Counted from the stretch's first letter, positions 35,775 to 44,173 are shown. The stretch: 64,000 nucleotides of DNA from Conyzicola nivalis_A (GCF_040548875.1 NZ_JBEPSJ010000001.1:1488001-1552000), one strand, 5' to 3'. Translations and numbers: made by a program. The notes: generated from the sequence alone by a model not told the origin.

Positions 35775-35788
35775 TGTAAGCGCATACA
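35775..35788. promoter_or_regulatory. LacI-family operator
   Basis: TGTAAGCGCATACA is a palindrome around the central CpG-containing GCGC, typical of LacI/GalR operators, with one imperfect pair. It sits in the promoter of the transporter-GH1 operon, downstream of the lacI-type gene. Confidence 0.7.
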
Positions 35789-35846
35789 TTGCGGATTGCA
35801 ACCGATCGCGGGAAGCGACTCGGCCCCGGGAAGGGTGTCTGCGCGC

Positions 35847-36926
35847 CTACGGGCAGCTCGCCCGCAGCACGACCTGCACGGGCAGCGTGAGCGACTGCGC
35901 GGCGAGGGTCGGATCGTCGAGGCGCGCGGTGATGGCGTGCACGGCGGCCCGCCCGAGCTCGACCATCGGCTGATGCACCGTGGTGAGCGTCGGTCGCGAG
36001 TGGCGTCCGGCGGTGATGCCGTCGAAGCCGGTGACGAGCACGTCGTCGGGAACCCGGATGCCCCGCGCCTCGAGCACGTCGAGCACGCCGAGCGCGGTCT
36101 GGTCGTTCGAGCAGACGACGGCTCGCGGCGTGTGGTACGCCAGGATCCTCTCACCGATCGCCCTCCCCCGCTCGCGTGTGAAGTCGCCGCGGTAGACAGG
36201 CACGTCGCTCTCCACGATTCCCGCCTCGTGCAGTGCGGCGCGGAACCCGTCGAGCCGCTCGGCGTCGTCGGGCGAGTCCTCGGGTCCCGCGATGTACACG
36301 ACGTCGCGCACTCCATGGGCGCCCAGCACATGGCCGGCGAGGGCTCGCATTCCCGGACCGTTGCTCGCGCTGACGTGGTCGAAGCCGTCGTCGCGTTCGG
36401 ATCCGGCGAGCACCACGACGGGGATGCGCCTGGCGACGTGGGCGAGCAGTTCGTCGGAGACAGTGCGCGCGAGCACGGCGAGGCCGTCGACACGTCCGGC
36501 TATGTCGTTGACGAGCGCCTCCCGCGAGGCACCGCGGCCGGCGGCGACCATGAGCGCGAATCCGCGCCGCCAGGCCTCGATCTCGGCTCCGCGCAGCACC
36601 TCGTCGAAGTAGAGGTTCTCGGTCTCCTGCACCAGGCTGCCGTCGTCGACGACGATCGGCACCTCGGCCCCCGCCGACTGGCTGAGCGCGGCGCTGATGT
36701 CGAGGTCGTCGTGCCCCGGGAAGAACAGACCGATCACGTTGGTGCGTCGCGCCGCGAGGGCGCGCGCGTTGCCGCTCGGCACGTAGCCGAGATAGCGCAC
36801 TGCCTCCATCACCCGGTCGCGGGTGGTCTCGCGCACGGCGTCGGGGCTGCGCAGCACTCGCGAGACCGTGGCGATCGATACGTGAGCGCGTTCGGCGACG
36901 TCGTAGACCGTGGGCGCCTTCGCCAT
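35847..36926 (-). CDS. LacI-family transcriptional regulator
   Basis: 359 residues: an N-terminal LacI HTH (TVYDVAERAHVSIATVSRVL) with hinge helix, then a periplasmic-binding-protein-like sugar sensor ending near residue 355. GAGGAGATGAGCGG precedes the ATG. It lies directly upstream of the transporter operon on the same strand and probably represses it through the TGTAAGCGCATACA site until a beta-glucoside inducer is bound. Confidence 0.94.
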   Translation of the reverse strand: MAKAPTVYDVAERAHVSIATVSRVLRSPDAVRETTRDRVMEAVRYLGYVPSGNARALAARRTNVIGLFFPGHDDLDISAALSQSAGAEVPIVVDDGSLVQETENLYFDEVLRGAEIEAWRRGFALMVAAGRGASREALVNDIAGRVDGLAVLARTVSDELLAHVARRIPVVVLAGSERDDGFDHVSASNGPGMRALAGHVLGAHGVRDVVYIAGPEDSPDDAERLDGFRAALHEAGIVESDVPVYRGDFTRERGRAIGERILAYHTPRAVVCSNDQTALGVLDVLEARGIRVPDDVLVTGFDGITAGRHSRPTLTTVHQPMVELGRAAVHAITARLDDPTLAAQSLTLPVQVVLRASCP

Positions 36927-36992
36927 CCGCTCATCTCCTCGCCTCGGTGAACCGCCCTGTCAGCCTAATCGCGGCTCCGCGGTGCGCTATGC

Positions 36993-37009
36993 ATAAGCTC
37001 AAGTCTTAT
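36993..37009. promoter_or_regulatory. SatD-locus palindrome 1
   Basis: ATAAGCTCAAGTCTTAT, 17 bp, with 5-bp complementary ends ATAAG/CTTAT. It lies 28 bases before palindrome 2 in the satD promoter. Confidence 0.5.
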
Positions 37010-37020
37010 ATTTTGGCAGA

Positions 37021-37037
37021 ATAAGTCTTAGACTAAT
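37021..37037. promoter_or_regulatory. SatD-locus palindrome 2
   Basis: ATAAGTCTTAGACTAAT, 17 bp, centred on AGTCT-T-AGACT. It covers the -10 hexamer TAGACT of the SatD gene, so a bound protein would block transcription. Confidence 0.6.
37029..37034 (+). promoter_or_regulatory. -10 hexamer TAGACT of a leaderless gene
   Basis: TAGACT ends six bases before the SatD ATG at 37041. Confidence 0.5.
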
Positions 37038-37040
37038 GTA

Positions 37041-37703
37041 ATGGATGCTTCAGCCCCCTCCGTTGCCGTTATCGTCGACGTCTCGAAGTCCCGCTCGCAC
37101 GCGGACCGACGCGCTCTGCAACGCGAGATCGAGGATGCATTCGGCCGGGTCAACGACACCGTCACCGCCCTGCAGCCCCTCGCGCCCACCGTCGGCGACG
37201 AGTTTCAGGCCGTCTACGCCGACGTCGGCACAGCCGCCCGGGCAACCCTGCTCGCCCGGCTCTACCTGCCCGACGGGGTGGACTGCCGTTTCGGCCTCGG
37301 GCTCGGCGAGATCGCCACGATCGGCACGGGTGTCGCCGGTGTGCTGCAGGATGGATCCGCATGGTGGTCGGCGAGGAAGGCAATCGATGAGGCACGACGG
37401 CACGAGTACTCGAAGCTCGGCTTCGTGCGCACCTGGTTCAGCTCGAGCACCGTGGAGCAGAACGCGGATGACGCGCGCTTCGAGGGACTCGTCAACGCCT
37501 ACCTCCTCGGGCGCGACCACATCGTCGGCACCATGAATCCCCGCGCCCGCCGTCTGCTGCTCGGCCAGCTGATCGGCGCGACCCAGGTCGAGCTCGCAGC
37601 CCAGGAGGGTGTCACGCAGTCGGCCGTCTCCCAGAACCTCAGCCGCAGCGGCGCCAACGCGCTGATGGCCAGCGAGTCGCTGCTGTCGGGGGTCGAGTCG
37701 TGA
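37041..37703 (+). CDS. SatD family protein
   Basis: 220 residues. An N-terminal region (AVIVDVSKSRSHADRRALQR, then GDEFQAVYAD and FGLGLGEIATIG) resembles the nucleotidyl cyclase-like core of SatD, and a C-terminal HTH (ELAAQEGVTQSAVSQNLSRS) follows. SatD is defined by an acid-tolerance locus in streptococci but its mechanism is unsettled. GTGA couples it to the membrane protein gene behind it. The palindrome over its -10 element suggests autoregulation through the HTH. Confidence 0.85.
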   Translation: MDASAPSVAVIVDVSKSRSHADRRALQREIEDAFGRVNDTVTALQPLAPTVGDEFQAVYADVGTAARATLLARLYLPDGVDCRFGLGLGEIATIGTGVAGVLQDGSAWWSARKAIDEARRHEYSKLGFVRTWFSSSTVEQNADDARFEGLVNAYLLGRDHIVGTMNPRARRLLLGQLIGATQVELAAQEGVTQSAVSQNLSRSGANALMASESLLSGVES

Positions 37704-38527
37704 TCCTGCTCGCCCTGCTGCTCGGCGCCCTCGGGATCGCCGACCTCGTACGCGCCCGGTCGTCGAGCCTGCCGCGGCTGTGGCTCGCGGCGTTCCTCGG
37801 CATCGCCGCGTTCCTGCTCGCCTCGATCGGCAGCGGACAGCACTGGTGGTGGTCGCCCGTCGCAGCGGCCGCGGTCATCGGCTGGCTGGCGTCGACCCGT
37901 GAATCCGACGGCAGCCACCGGGCCGGCTACTGGGCGGTGGGCGGCATCGCGGCCGTGGTCGTCGTCGCGTTCGTGTGGGGGCCGCTGCTGCCGCCGGTCT
38001 CGGGCCCGATCGTGGACTGGTACCGCGAACTGCCCTACACCGCCCTCAGCGTCGTGCCGTTCACGTCGTTCGCGCTCACGATCGGCGGTGCGCTGTTTCT
38101 CGTGGAGACCGCGAACGTGATCGTGCGGCTCGCCCTGCGGGGCGAGAAGACCCGCACCGCCGAGGTGCTCGCTGCCGAGTCATCCACCCCGCCCGTTCGC
38201 ATGACGACTCGCCGCTCCTGGTGGCGGTCGAGCAGCGCGGCGGCCGAGCCGCCGACGCCCGCACCCGTCGCTCCGTTCACCGAGCTCAAGGGAGGCAGGT
38301 TCATCGGCCCGCTCGAGCGCCTGTTCCTGCTCGCGCTCGTGCTCGCGGGCGCGTTCACCGCCGTGGCGGCGATCGTCGCCGCGAAGGGGATCATCCGTTT
38401 TCCCGAGATCTCTAAAGACGCCGTCGGCGGCTCGAAGGCCGAGTACTTCCTCGTCGGCAGCTTCGCGAGCTGGGCGCTCGTGCTGCTCGTCGTCCTCCAG
38501 ATCGTCACCGGATCGACGCGGCTATAA
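37700..38527 (+). CDS. Membrane protein encoded with SatD
   Basis: 275 residues with about seven transmembrane helices (two near 1-55, then 75-95, 108-130, 203-225 and a last one near 253-272) and a charged cytoplasmic loop of 60 residues in between (RRSWWRSSSAAAEPPTPAPV). The GTG start overlaps the SatD stop. It probably forms a membrane sensor or effector unit with SatD. No known domain is recognised. Its stop codon lies inside the third 17-bp palindrome. Confidence 0.75.
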   Translation: MILLALLLGALGIADLVRARSSSLPRLWLAAFLGIAAFLLASIGSGQHWWWSPVAAAAVIGWLASTRESDGSHRAGYWAVGGIAAVVVVAFVWGPLLPPVSGPIVDWYRELPYTALSVVPFTSFALTIGGALFLVETANVIVRLALRGEKTRTAEVLAAESSTPPVRMTTRRSWWRSSSAAAEPPTPAPVAPFTELKGGRFIGPLERLFLLALVLAGAFTAVAAIVAAKGIIRFPEISKDAVGGSKAEYFLVGSFASWALVLLVVLQIVTGSTRL

Positions 38528-38540
38528 GTCCGAGGCTTAT
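38524..38540. promoter_or_regulatory. SatD-locus palindrome 3
   Basis: ATAAGTCCGAGGCTTAT, palindromic except one pair. It overlaps the stop codon of the membrane partner. Together with its flank (TTCTTGCCAG) it is an inverted copy of the TTGGCAGAATAAG region at 37013. Confidence 0.5.
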
Positions 38541-38552
38541 TCTTGCCAGTTT

Positions 38553-38569
38553 ATTAGTGCTCCACTAAT
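38553..38569. terminator. Hairpin between converging genes
   Basis: ATTAGTG-CTC-CACTAAT, a perfect 7-bp stem that includes the macro-domain stop codon. It may terminate transcription from either side. Confidence 0.5.
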
Positions 38570-39077
38570 CTGCGAGCGCCTGCTCTATGGCTCTCAGGTC
38601 GGCGGCGCCGTGGGCGACCAGAGTGACGGTCTCGAGCCGCGTGTCCGGGTGCTCGGCGAGCCAGCCACGCACCGCCGCGACCGCGACGGCGGACGCCTCC
38701 CCGATCGGGAACCCGTAGACACCGGTCGAGATCGCCGGGAACGCGATCGAGCGATGACCCGCCGCGAGATCCAGGCTGGCGCGGTAGCAGGCGGCGAGCA
38801 GCCGGGCGGCCTCCGCGGGCGGGTAGGCGGAGTAGACGGGGCCCACCGCGTGCACGATCTTCTCGGCTGTCGCGATGTCGAAGGCGTCGGTCATCTTCGC
38901 CTCGCCCGTTCGTGCGCCGCCCAGCTCGCGGCACGCCTCGAGCAGTCGCGGTCCGGCCGCACGGTGGATCGCGCCGTCGACTCCCCCGCCGCCGAGCAGG
39001 CTCGGATTGGCAGCGTTCACGATCACCTCGCTCGGAAATCGCGTGATGTCGGCCTGGGTCGCTGCAATCTCGGTCAC
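38565..39077 (-). CDS. Macro-domain ADP-ribose-binding protein
   Basis: 170 residues, the size of stand-alone macro domains such as YmdB. The ligand loops are intact: IVNAANPSLLGGGGVDGAIH and IAFPAISTGVYGFPIGEA. It binds or hydrolyses ADP-ribose derivatives such as O-acetyl-ADP-ribose or ADP-ribosylated proteins. GTG 39077 is chosen because TAGCGT lies exactly seven bases upstream, implying a leaderless mRNA; GTG 39086 would fall inside that spacing. It diverges from the DUF4062-STAND gene. Confidence 0.92.
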   Translation of the reverse strand: MTEIAATQADITRFPSEVIVNAANPSLLGGGGVDGAIHRAAGPRLLEACRELGGARTGEAKMTDAFDIATAEKIVHAVGPVYSAYPPAEAARLLAACYRASLDLAAGHRSIAFPAISTGVYGFPIGEASAVAVAAVRGWLAEHPDTRLETVTLVAHGAADLRAIEQALAD

Positions 39078-39084
39078 TCCGTGC

Positions 39085-39090
39085 ACGCTA
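39085..39090 (-). promoter_or_regulatory. -10 hexamer TAGCGT of a leaderless gene
   Basis: TAGCGT ends seven bases before the macro-domain GTG at 39077. Confidence 0.55.
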
Positions 39091-39137
39091 CTCCCCTGCG
39101 CCGAGCCCGTCGACGACGACCTCCGCCGTGCACAGTG

Positions 39138-39267
39138 CAGCGGGGCAAACATCCGCTCCTCAAGCACGCCCTCAACATCGATTGCCTGCCCCTCAGCCCG
39201 ACCACCCGACCAGCGGGGCAAACATCCGCTCCTCAAGCACGCCCTCAACATCGATTGTTTGCCCCTC
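39138..39267. repeat. Duplicated 57-bp element with terminal inverted repeat
   Basis: Copies at 39138-39194 and 39211-39267 differ at only two positions, 73 bases apart. In the second copy the ends GGGGCAAACA and TGTTTGCCCC are perfectly complementary; the first copy has two mismatches there. The element fills most of the space between the divergent macro-domain and DUF4062 genes. Confidence 0.8.
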
Positions 39268-39341
39268 TGCTCGCAGAGGGCGGCCGACCGCCCCCCATTA
39301 GGCGGAGGGGTAGACCGCACGGGCTCTGTAGCGCCACAATC

Positions 39342-41972
39342 ATGGTCATGAAGCCCACCTCGGGTGGTATCCGAACGCCCGATCAACGGTTGCGAGTCTT
39401 CGTGAGTTCGACTCTCAGAGAGCTCGCCGCCGAACGGAAATCAGCAAGGGTCGCCATCGAGCGACTCCGCCTCGCGCCGGTGATGTTCGAGCTCGGCGCG
39501 CGACCCCATCCCCCGCGGGAGCTCTACCGCGCTTACCTGCGTCAGAGCGACGTCTTCGTCGGCCTCTACGGCGAACGGTACGGCTGGGTGGCGCCCGGGG
39601 AGCCCGTGTCAGGGCTCGAAGACGAGTACAACCTCGCGCCCGATCTGCCGAAGCTCATCTACATCAAAGAGTCGGCAGAGAACCGGGAGGAACGGCTGGT
39701 CGAACTTCTCGACCGTGTGCGCGACGACGACGGTGCGTCGTTCAAGTACTTCTCCACACCGCAGGAGCTGCGCCGGCTGCTCGAGGCCGACCTCGCCACG
39801 CTGCTCGCCGAGCGGTTCGACCAGAGCCGCCAGGAGCCCACCGGCGAGACGGCACCGACACTGCTCGAGCCCGAGGCGGCCATAGCCCCGGTCCCGCTCA
39901 CCGAGCTGATCGGCCGCGACGCCGAGCTCGACACCGTCGAGGCTCTGCTGCGGCGCGACGCAGTCCGTCTCGTCACCCTCATCGGCCCCGGTGGGATCGG
40001 AAAGAGCCGACTGGCGATCGACGTCGCCAGCCGAGCACGCGCCCGCGGCGGGGAGACCGCGTTCGTCGACCTCACTGCGGTGAGCGACCCCGCCCTCGTG
40101 CCGAACGCGATGGCCGAGGCACTCGGCGTTCTCGACACCGGCGACCGTCCCATCACCGAGAAGCTCACGACGGCGCTGCGGCAGCGCCGGATGCTCGTCG
40201 TGCTCGACAACTTCGAGCAGGTGCTCGCGGCGGCACCGGGGCTGATCCCACTGCTCTCCGCGGCGCCCGGCCTGAAGCTGCTCGTCACCAGCAGGGCACT
40301 CCTCCGCGTATCGGGCGAACACGCGGTCGATGTCGGTCCGCTCGCGCTTCCGCACGCCGGCCACACCCGCGACACCTCGGCGGCGGAAGCGGCAGCGGTC
40401 GCCCTCTTCATCGAGCGGGCTCGCGCGGTCAAACCGGACTTCGAGGTCACGCCCGAGAACGTCGACGCGATCGCGGCGATCTGCGCCGCACTCGAGGGCG
40501 TGCCGCTCGCGATCGAGCTCGCCGCGGCGAGGAGCAGGATGCTGACGCCCGCCTCGATGCTCGCCCGCCTCGACCGTCGGCTGTCGCTGCTCTCGGGCGG
40601 GCCCCGCGACCTCCCGGAGCGGCAGCAGACCCTGCGCCGTACCATCGAGTGGAGCACGCAGCTGCTGAACGACCGTGACAAACGGCTGCTCGCCGAACTC
40701 GGCGTATTCGCCGGTTCGTTCTCGCTCGAGGCCGTCGAGTTCGTGACGGAGGATTCATCCGGCCCCGACTTCGATCCGCTCGTCGGGCTCGGCACGCTGG
40801 TCGACAACAGCCTGGTGCGCGAGCAGGACCGCGGCGGTCGGCCCTACTATTCGATGCTCACCACCGTGCGGGAGTACACGCTCGAGCAGCTCGAGGCCGA
40901 CGGGTCGCTGGAGGCCACGCGCACGGCGCATGCCCGGTACTTCGTGATGCTCGCGCGGTCGCTGGAGACCGATCTGAAAGACGGCGGCCAGCGCGAGGCG
41001 ATCGCGCTGCTGAACGGCGACCGTGACGACCTTCGCGCGGTCGCGCGGTTTCTTCTCGATACACGGGATGCCACGAACCTGGCACAGTTCTCGTGGTCGC
41101 TGCTCATCTACTGGTGGCTGGGCGGACTGCTCGGTGAGGTGCGGGCGTGGATGGACGAGCTGCTCGGCTCGGGTGTCGAGCTCGACGACCGCACGAGGGC
41201 CCGGGCGCTGTACTTCATCCACTCGATCGCGCTCTGGCAGGAGCCCAACGACCGCGTCATGCCGGGTCTCACCGAGAGCGTCGAGCTGTTTGCCCGCGCC
41301 GAGGACCGCTCGGGCGAGGGCCTCGCCGAACTGTCTCTGGCCCTCGCGGCCGTCGCCAATCGGCCTCCCGACGCGAAGCGCGCGGAGGAGTCTCTCGACC
41401 GCAGCATCGCGCTGCTCAGGGATGCGCACGACAGCTGGGGTGAGGCGATGGCCCTCGTGACCTCCGGACGCGTCGCACTGGTGCAGAAGTCGGTGCACCT
41501 CGCCATGGAACGCTTCGAGAAGAGCCTGTCGCTGGCCCGCGCCCAGGGTGAGGACATGGGCATCGCCACCGCCCTGCAGCACACCGGCTGGGCGCAGCTC
41601 GTTCTCGGACACCCGGACGACGCACGCGCGTCGTTCGAGGAGAGCCTCGCCATCTCGGCCCGGCTGGGTCACGCCGAGGGCGTCGCCTACGGGCTCGAGG
41701 GCCTGACGGCCATCGCCGCAGCCGAGGGGCTGGTCGACCGCGCCGGCCGGCTGCTGCGGGCCTCGGAGTCGCTGCGCAGGCAGACCGGGCTCGGCGACGC
41801 GCGGAGCTTCTCGTTTCACAAGCACTACCTCACGCCGATTCTCGCCGCGCACGCGGTCGAGCTGGAACGCGCGCGCAGGGAGGGTCGGGACATGTCGATC
41901 GACGAGGCGGTGCGCTTCGCACTCGATAGGACCGCGGCGACCGCCCCGGTCGTCCACGCCGCCAGCAGCTAG
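39342..41972 (+). CDS. DUF4062-STAND ATPase-TPR protein
   Basis: 876 residues. Residues 17-110 are a DUF4062 domain (RVFVSSTLRELAAER, DVFVGLYGERYGW), a fold thought to be related to TIR-like domains. Next is a STAND NTPase with Walker A GPGGIGKS (215-222), Walker B LVVLDNFE (285-292) and GVPLA (386-390), then a winged helix and about six TPR repeats from 590 to 830. Such proteins sense a ligand through the repeats, oligomerise and switch on the N-terminal effector; related ones act in phage defence. ATG 39342 or 39348 may be the start. Confidence 0.88.
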   Translation: MVMKPTSGGIRTPDQRLRVFVSSTLRELAAERKSARVAIERLRLAPVMFELGARPHPPRELYRAYLRQSDVFVGLYGERYGWVAPGEPVSGLEDEYNLAPDLPKLIYIKESAENREERLVELLDRVRDDDGASFKYFSTPQELRRLLEADLATLLAERFDQSRQEPTGETAPTLLEPEAAIAPVPLTELIGRDAELDTVEALLRRDAVRLVTLIGPGGIGKSRLAIDVASRARARGGETAFVDLTAVSDPALVPNAMAEALGVLDTGDRPITEKLTTALRQRRMLVVLDNFEQVLAAAPGLIPLLSAAPGLKLLVTSRALLRVSGEHAVDVGPLALPHAGHTRDTSAAEAAAVALFIERARAVKPDFEVTPENVDAIAAICAALEGVPLAIELAAARSRMLTPASMLARLDRRLSLLSGGPRDLPERQQTLRRTIEWSTQLLNDRDKRLLAELGVFAGSFSLEAVEFVTEDSSGPDFDPLVGLGTLVDNSLVREQDRGGRPYYSMLTTVREYTLEQLEADGSLEATRTAHARYFVMLARSLETDLKDGGQREAIALLNGDRDDLRAVARFLLDTRDATNLAQFSWSLLIYWWLGGLLGEVRAWMDELLGSGVELDDRTRARALYFIHSIALWQEPNDRVMPGLTESVELFARAEDRSGEGLAELSLALAAVANRPPDAKRAEESLDRSIALLRDAHDSWGEAMALVTSGRVALVQKSVHLAMERFEKSLSLARAQGEDMGIATALQHTGWAQLVLGHPDDARASFEESLAISARLGHAEGVAYGLEGLTAIAAAEGLVDRAGRLLRASESLRRQTGLGDARSFSFHKHYLTPILAAHAVELERARREGRDMSIDEAVRFALDRTAATAPVVHAASS

Positions 41973-42991
41973 GCCGTGACCTCGTCGAGGAACGCGATGG
42001 TCGACTCGAGCGCGTCGCGGGCGTCGGCGAAGTCGAGGTGGAACTGGTACTCGTGCGGCAGCGACGGCTCGTGGTCGTCGGCATAGAACACCGTAGTCAC
42101 CGGCACACCCAGCTCGTCGAGCCTCGCCGCCAGCGGCCGGGACTGCGTCGGGGTGAGCGGGTCGCCGTTGCCGCCCGAGATCCAGGTCTGCGGAAAGTCG
42201 GCGGTGACGAAGTCGAGGGTCGACATCTCTACGCCGCCGGGATGGTCGGACCAGTCGCGGTCGCCGATGTACGACCAGAGGGCTACTCGAAAGCCCCAGC
42301 CGCCGATGCCCGGGGCGTTCGGGATGCCGCTGACGTCGTAGATTCCACAATTGAGCACCACGGCCCGCAGCTGCTCGCGGTCGAGGGCAGGCTCCATCCC
42401 GACGAGGTCGGCGTAGGCGGGGTTGGAGACCAGCGTCGCCAGCTGGCTCGTGAGCTGCGCGCCGGCCGAGTCGCCGGCGATCACCAAGCGGCCGGGGTCG
42501 ATGCGGTACTCGTCGGCATGGTCGACGAGGAAAGCCAGCGCGCCGTTGAGCTGGCCGAGCGCCGTCGGATACGTGGTCTCGGGTGAGATCGTGTAATTCA
42601 GCGCCACAGTCGTGTAGCCGCGGTCGGCGATGGTGCGCAGGTACGGGCTGACGTCGTGCTTGTCGCCCGAGATCCACGCGCCGCCGTGGATCCAGACGAC
42701 GGTCGGCAGCGCGTCGTCTCCGCCGTCGGGCGAGAACACGTCGAAGGTGGTGTCCGGCCCTGCGTCCGCGTACGAAACGTCGAGGGTGGCCGCCACGCCG
42801 TTCTCCGGCGCGTAGGGCTCCATCTCGGCGTGCGTGTCCGCCGCACCCTTCTCGAACACGCCTCGGATCAGCAGGGCGGCCGGCCACGGACTCAGCACGG
42901 CGACGAGGGCCGCGACCAGCCCCAGCACGAGGGCCGCGAGCGGGATCGAATGACGTTTGAGTCCCAGCCAGCCCTGAACTTTGTTCGACAT
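41969..42991 (-). CDS. Membrane-anchored alpha/beta hydrolase (esterase/lipase, HSL-like)
   Basis: 340 residues. One N-terminal transmembrane helix (about 15-45) and then an esterase domain with the oxyanion motif HGGAW and the nucleophile elbow GDSAG, typical of hormone-sensitive-lipase-type esterases; the acid and His are probably in the C-terminal GGNGDPLTP and DDHEPSLPHEY segments. It is likely to face outside the cell. Its stop overlaps the STAND stop by CTAG. The ATG at 42991 looks leaderless (TAGGCT). Confidence 0.88.
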   Translation of the reverse strand: MSNKVQGWLGLKRHSIPLAALVLGLVAALVAVLSPWPAALLIRGVFEKGAADTHAEMEPYAPENGVAATLDVSYADAGPDTTFDVFSPDGGDDALPTVVWIHGGAWISGDKHDVSPYLRTIADRGYTTVALNYTISPETTYPTALGQLNGALAFLVDHADEYRIDPGRLVIAGDSAGAQLTSQLATLVSNPAYADLVGMEPALDREQLRAVVLNCGIYDVSGIPNAPGIGGWGFRVALWSYIGDRDWSDHPGGVEMSTLDFVTADFPQTWISGGNGDPLTPTQSRPLAARLDELGVPVTTVFYADDHEPSLPHEYQFHLDFADARDALESTIAFLDEVTA

Positions 42992-42997
42992 ACCGCG

Positions 42998-43003
42998 AGC
43001 CTA
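42998..43003 (-). promoter_or_regulatory. -10 hexamer TAGGCT of a leaderless gene
   Basis: TAGGCT ends six bases before the esterase ATG at 42991. Confidence 0.5.
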
Positions 43004-43032
43004 TCGTCGGCTCCCGCCAAGCAGGGGTTCCG

Positions 43033-43038
43033 TAACAT
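43033..43038 (+). promoter_or_regulatory. -10 hexamer TAACAT of a leaderless gene
   Basis: TAACAT ends seven bases before the FUSC ATG at 43046. It lies only 30 bases from the divergent TAGGCT, so the two promoters overlap. Confidence 0.5.
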
Positions 43039-43045
43039 GGGTCGG

Positions 43046-44146
43046 ATGCGCTTTCCCGTCTCCCGCCTGCCTCGACCGGTGCCGGTCAAGGCGTGGATCA
43101 CCGATTCCCGCCTGCTGCTCGCGGCGAAGACGGCCCTCGCGGTGGGCATCGCATGGCTGGTCGCCCGCCTCGTGCCGGGCGTCGCCGACGACTACCCGTA
43201 CTACGCGCCCCTGGGCGCGCTGATCAGCATGAGCCCTACGCTGATGGGCTCCGTGCGGGTGGGCGTGCAGACGGTCGTCTCGCTGGCCATCGGCATCGTG
43301 CTCGCCGGCGCCGTCATCCTGCTCGCCGAACCGAACGTCGTCACGATCGCGCTCGTCGTCGGCATCGGCTCGCTCATCGCCGGCAGCCGGTGGCTGAAGG
43401 CGGGCGGCGACTACGTTCCCGTCGCCGCCCTGTTCGTGCTCATCATCGGGGGTCAGAACGCCGACTCCTACTCGATCGGCTACGTCGTGCAGATGAGCGT
43501 CGGCATCGTCGTCGGGCTGGTCGTGAACTTCACCATCTTCCCGCCTCTCACGATCGGCACCGCGGTCTCTCGTCTCGGCGAGTTCCGTGCGCTGCTGGCC
43601 TTGCACCTCGACGAGATGGCGCAGGCGCTCGAAGAGAGCTGGCCGCCAGAGCACGAGGACTGGGCGGGGCGCAGCGACACCCTGCGCGACACGGCCGACG
43701 GTGTGCGCGAGTCGTTGCGGGAGGCCGACGAGAGCCGCAAGGGCAACCCTCGCGCGCGTCTGCACAAACGCGATCTGGCCGTGGACTACTCCGACCTATA
43801 CGACCTCGAGTCGATCACCTTCTACGTGCGCGACCTGACCGAGGTCCTGTCGGCGGCGATCTGGAAGAAGCGGCAGTTCGAGGCCGAGCTGCCCGAGTCG
43901 CTCCGTGCTCCGCTCGCGGAGACGTTCCGCGCGATCGGCGGCGTGCTCGAGGCGCGCAACGCCGGCGACGACATCACGCCCGCGGTGCAGGCGGCGGAGG
44001 CGGCTCTGGAGACAGCCATCGCCCACCTCGACGAGCAGAGCGACAGCGCCCACTCGTCACTCGGAACCGCGGCATCCGTCGCCTTCGCCGCCCGCCGCAT
44101 CCTCGCCATCATGCGGCTGAGGACGCAAGAGGCCGCCGAGAAGTGA
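43046..44146 (+). CDS. FUSC family (aromatic acid exporter-like) membrane protein
   Basis: 366 residues. Six helices occupy residues 20-165 (AKTALAVGIAWLVARLVPG, YYAPLGALISMSPTLMGSV), matching the FUSC/ArAE N-terminal half. The rest is a cytoplasmic, coiled-coil-rich domain of 200 residues. The family exports aromatic acids or related compounds, but the substrate here is unknown. Its promoter overlaps that of the divergent esterase, suggesting joint control. Confidence 0.9.
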   Translation: MRFPVSRLPRPVPVKAWITDSRLLLAAKTALAVGIAWLVARLVPGVADDYPYYAPLGALISMSPTLMGSVRVGVQTVVSLAIGIVLAGAVILLAEPNVVTIALVVGIGSLIAGSRWLKAGGDYVPVAALFVLIIGGQNADSYSIGYVVQMSVGIVVGLVVNFTIFPPLTIGTAVSRLGEFRALLALHLDEMAQALEESWPPEHEDWAGRSDTLRDTADGVRESLREADESRKGNPRARLHKRDLAVDYSDLYDLESITFYVRDLTEVLSAAIWKKRQFEAELPESLRAPLAETFRAIGGVLEARNAGDDITPAVQAAEAALETAIAHLDEQSDSAHSSLGTAASVAFAARRILAIMRLRTQEAAEK

Positions 44147-44173
44147 ACTCCCGGCGGACTCTAGCGTCGTTGG

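Noticed and set aside
37013..38550. Inverted repeats around the SatD pair as ends of a transposon
   Set aside because: No transposase, no target-site duplication seen, and the similarity is explained by palindromic sites over the promoter and 3' end.
39095..39386. N-terminal extension of the macro-domain frame through the 57-bp repeats
   Set aside because: The extension translates repeat DNA, has no homology and ignores the TAGCGT-spaced GTG at 39077.
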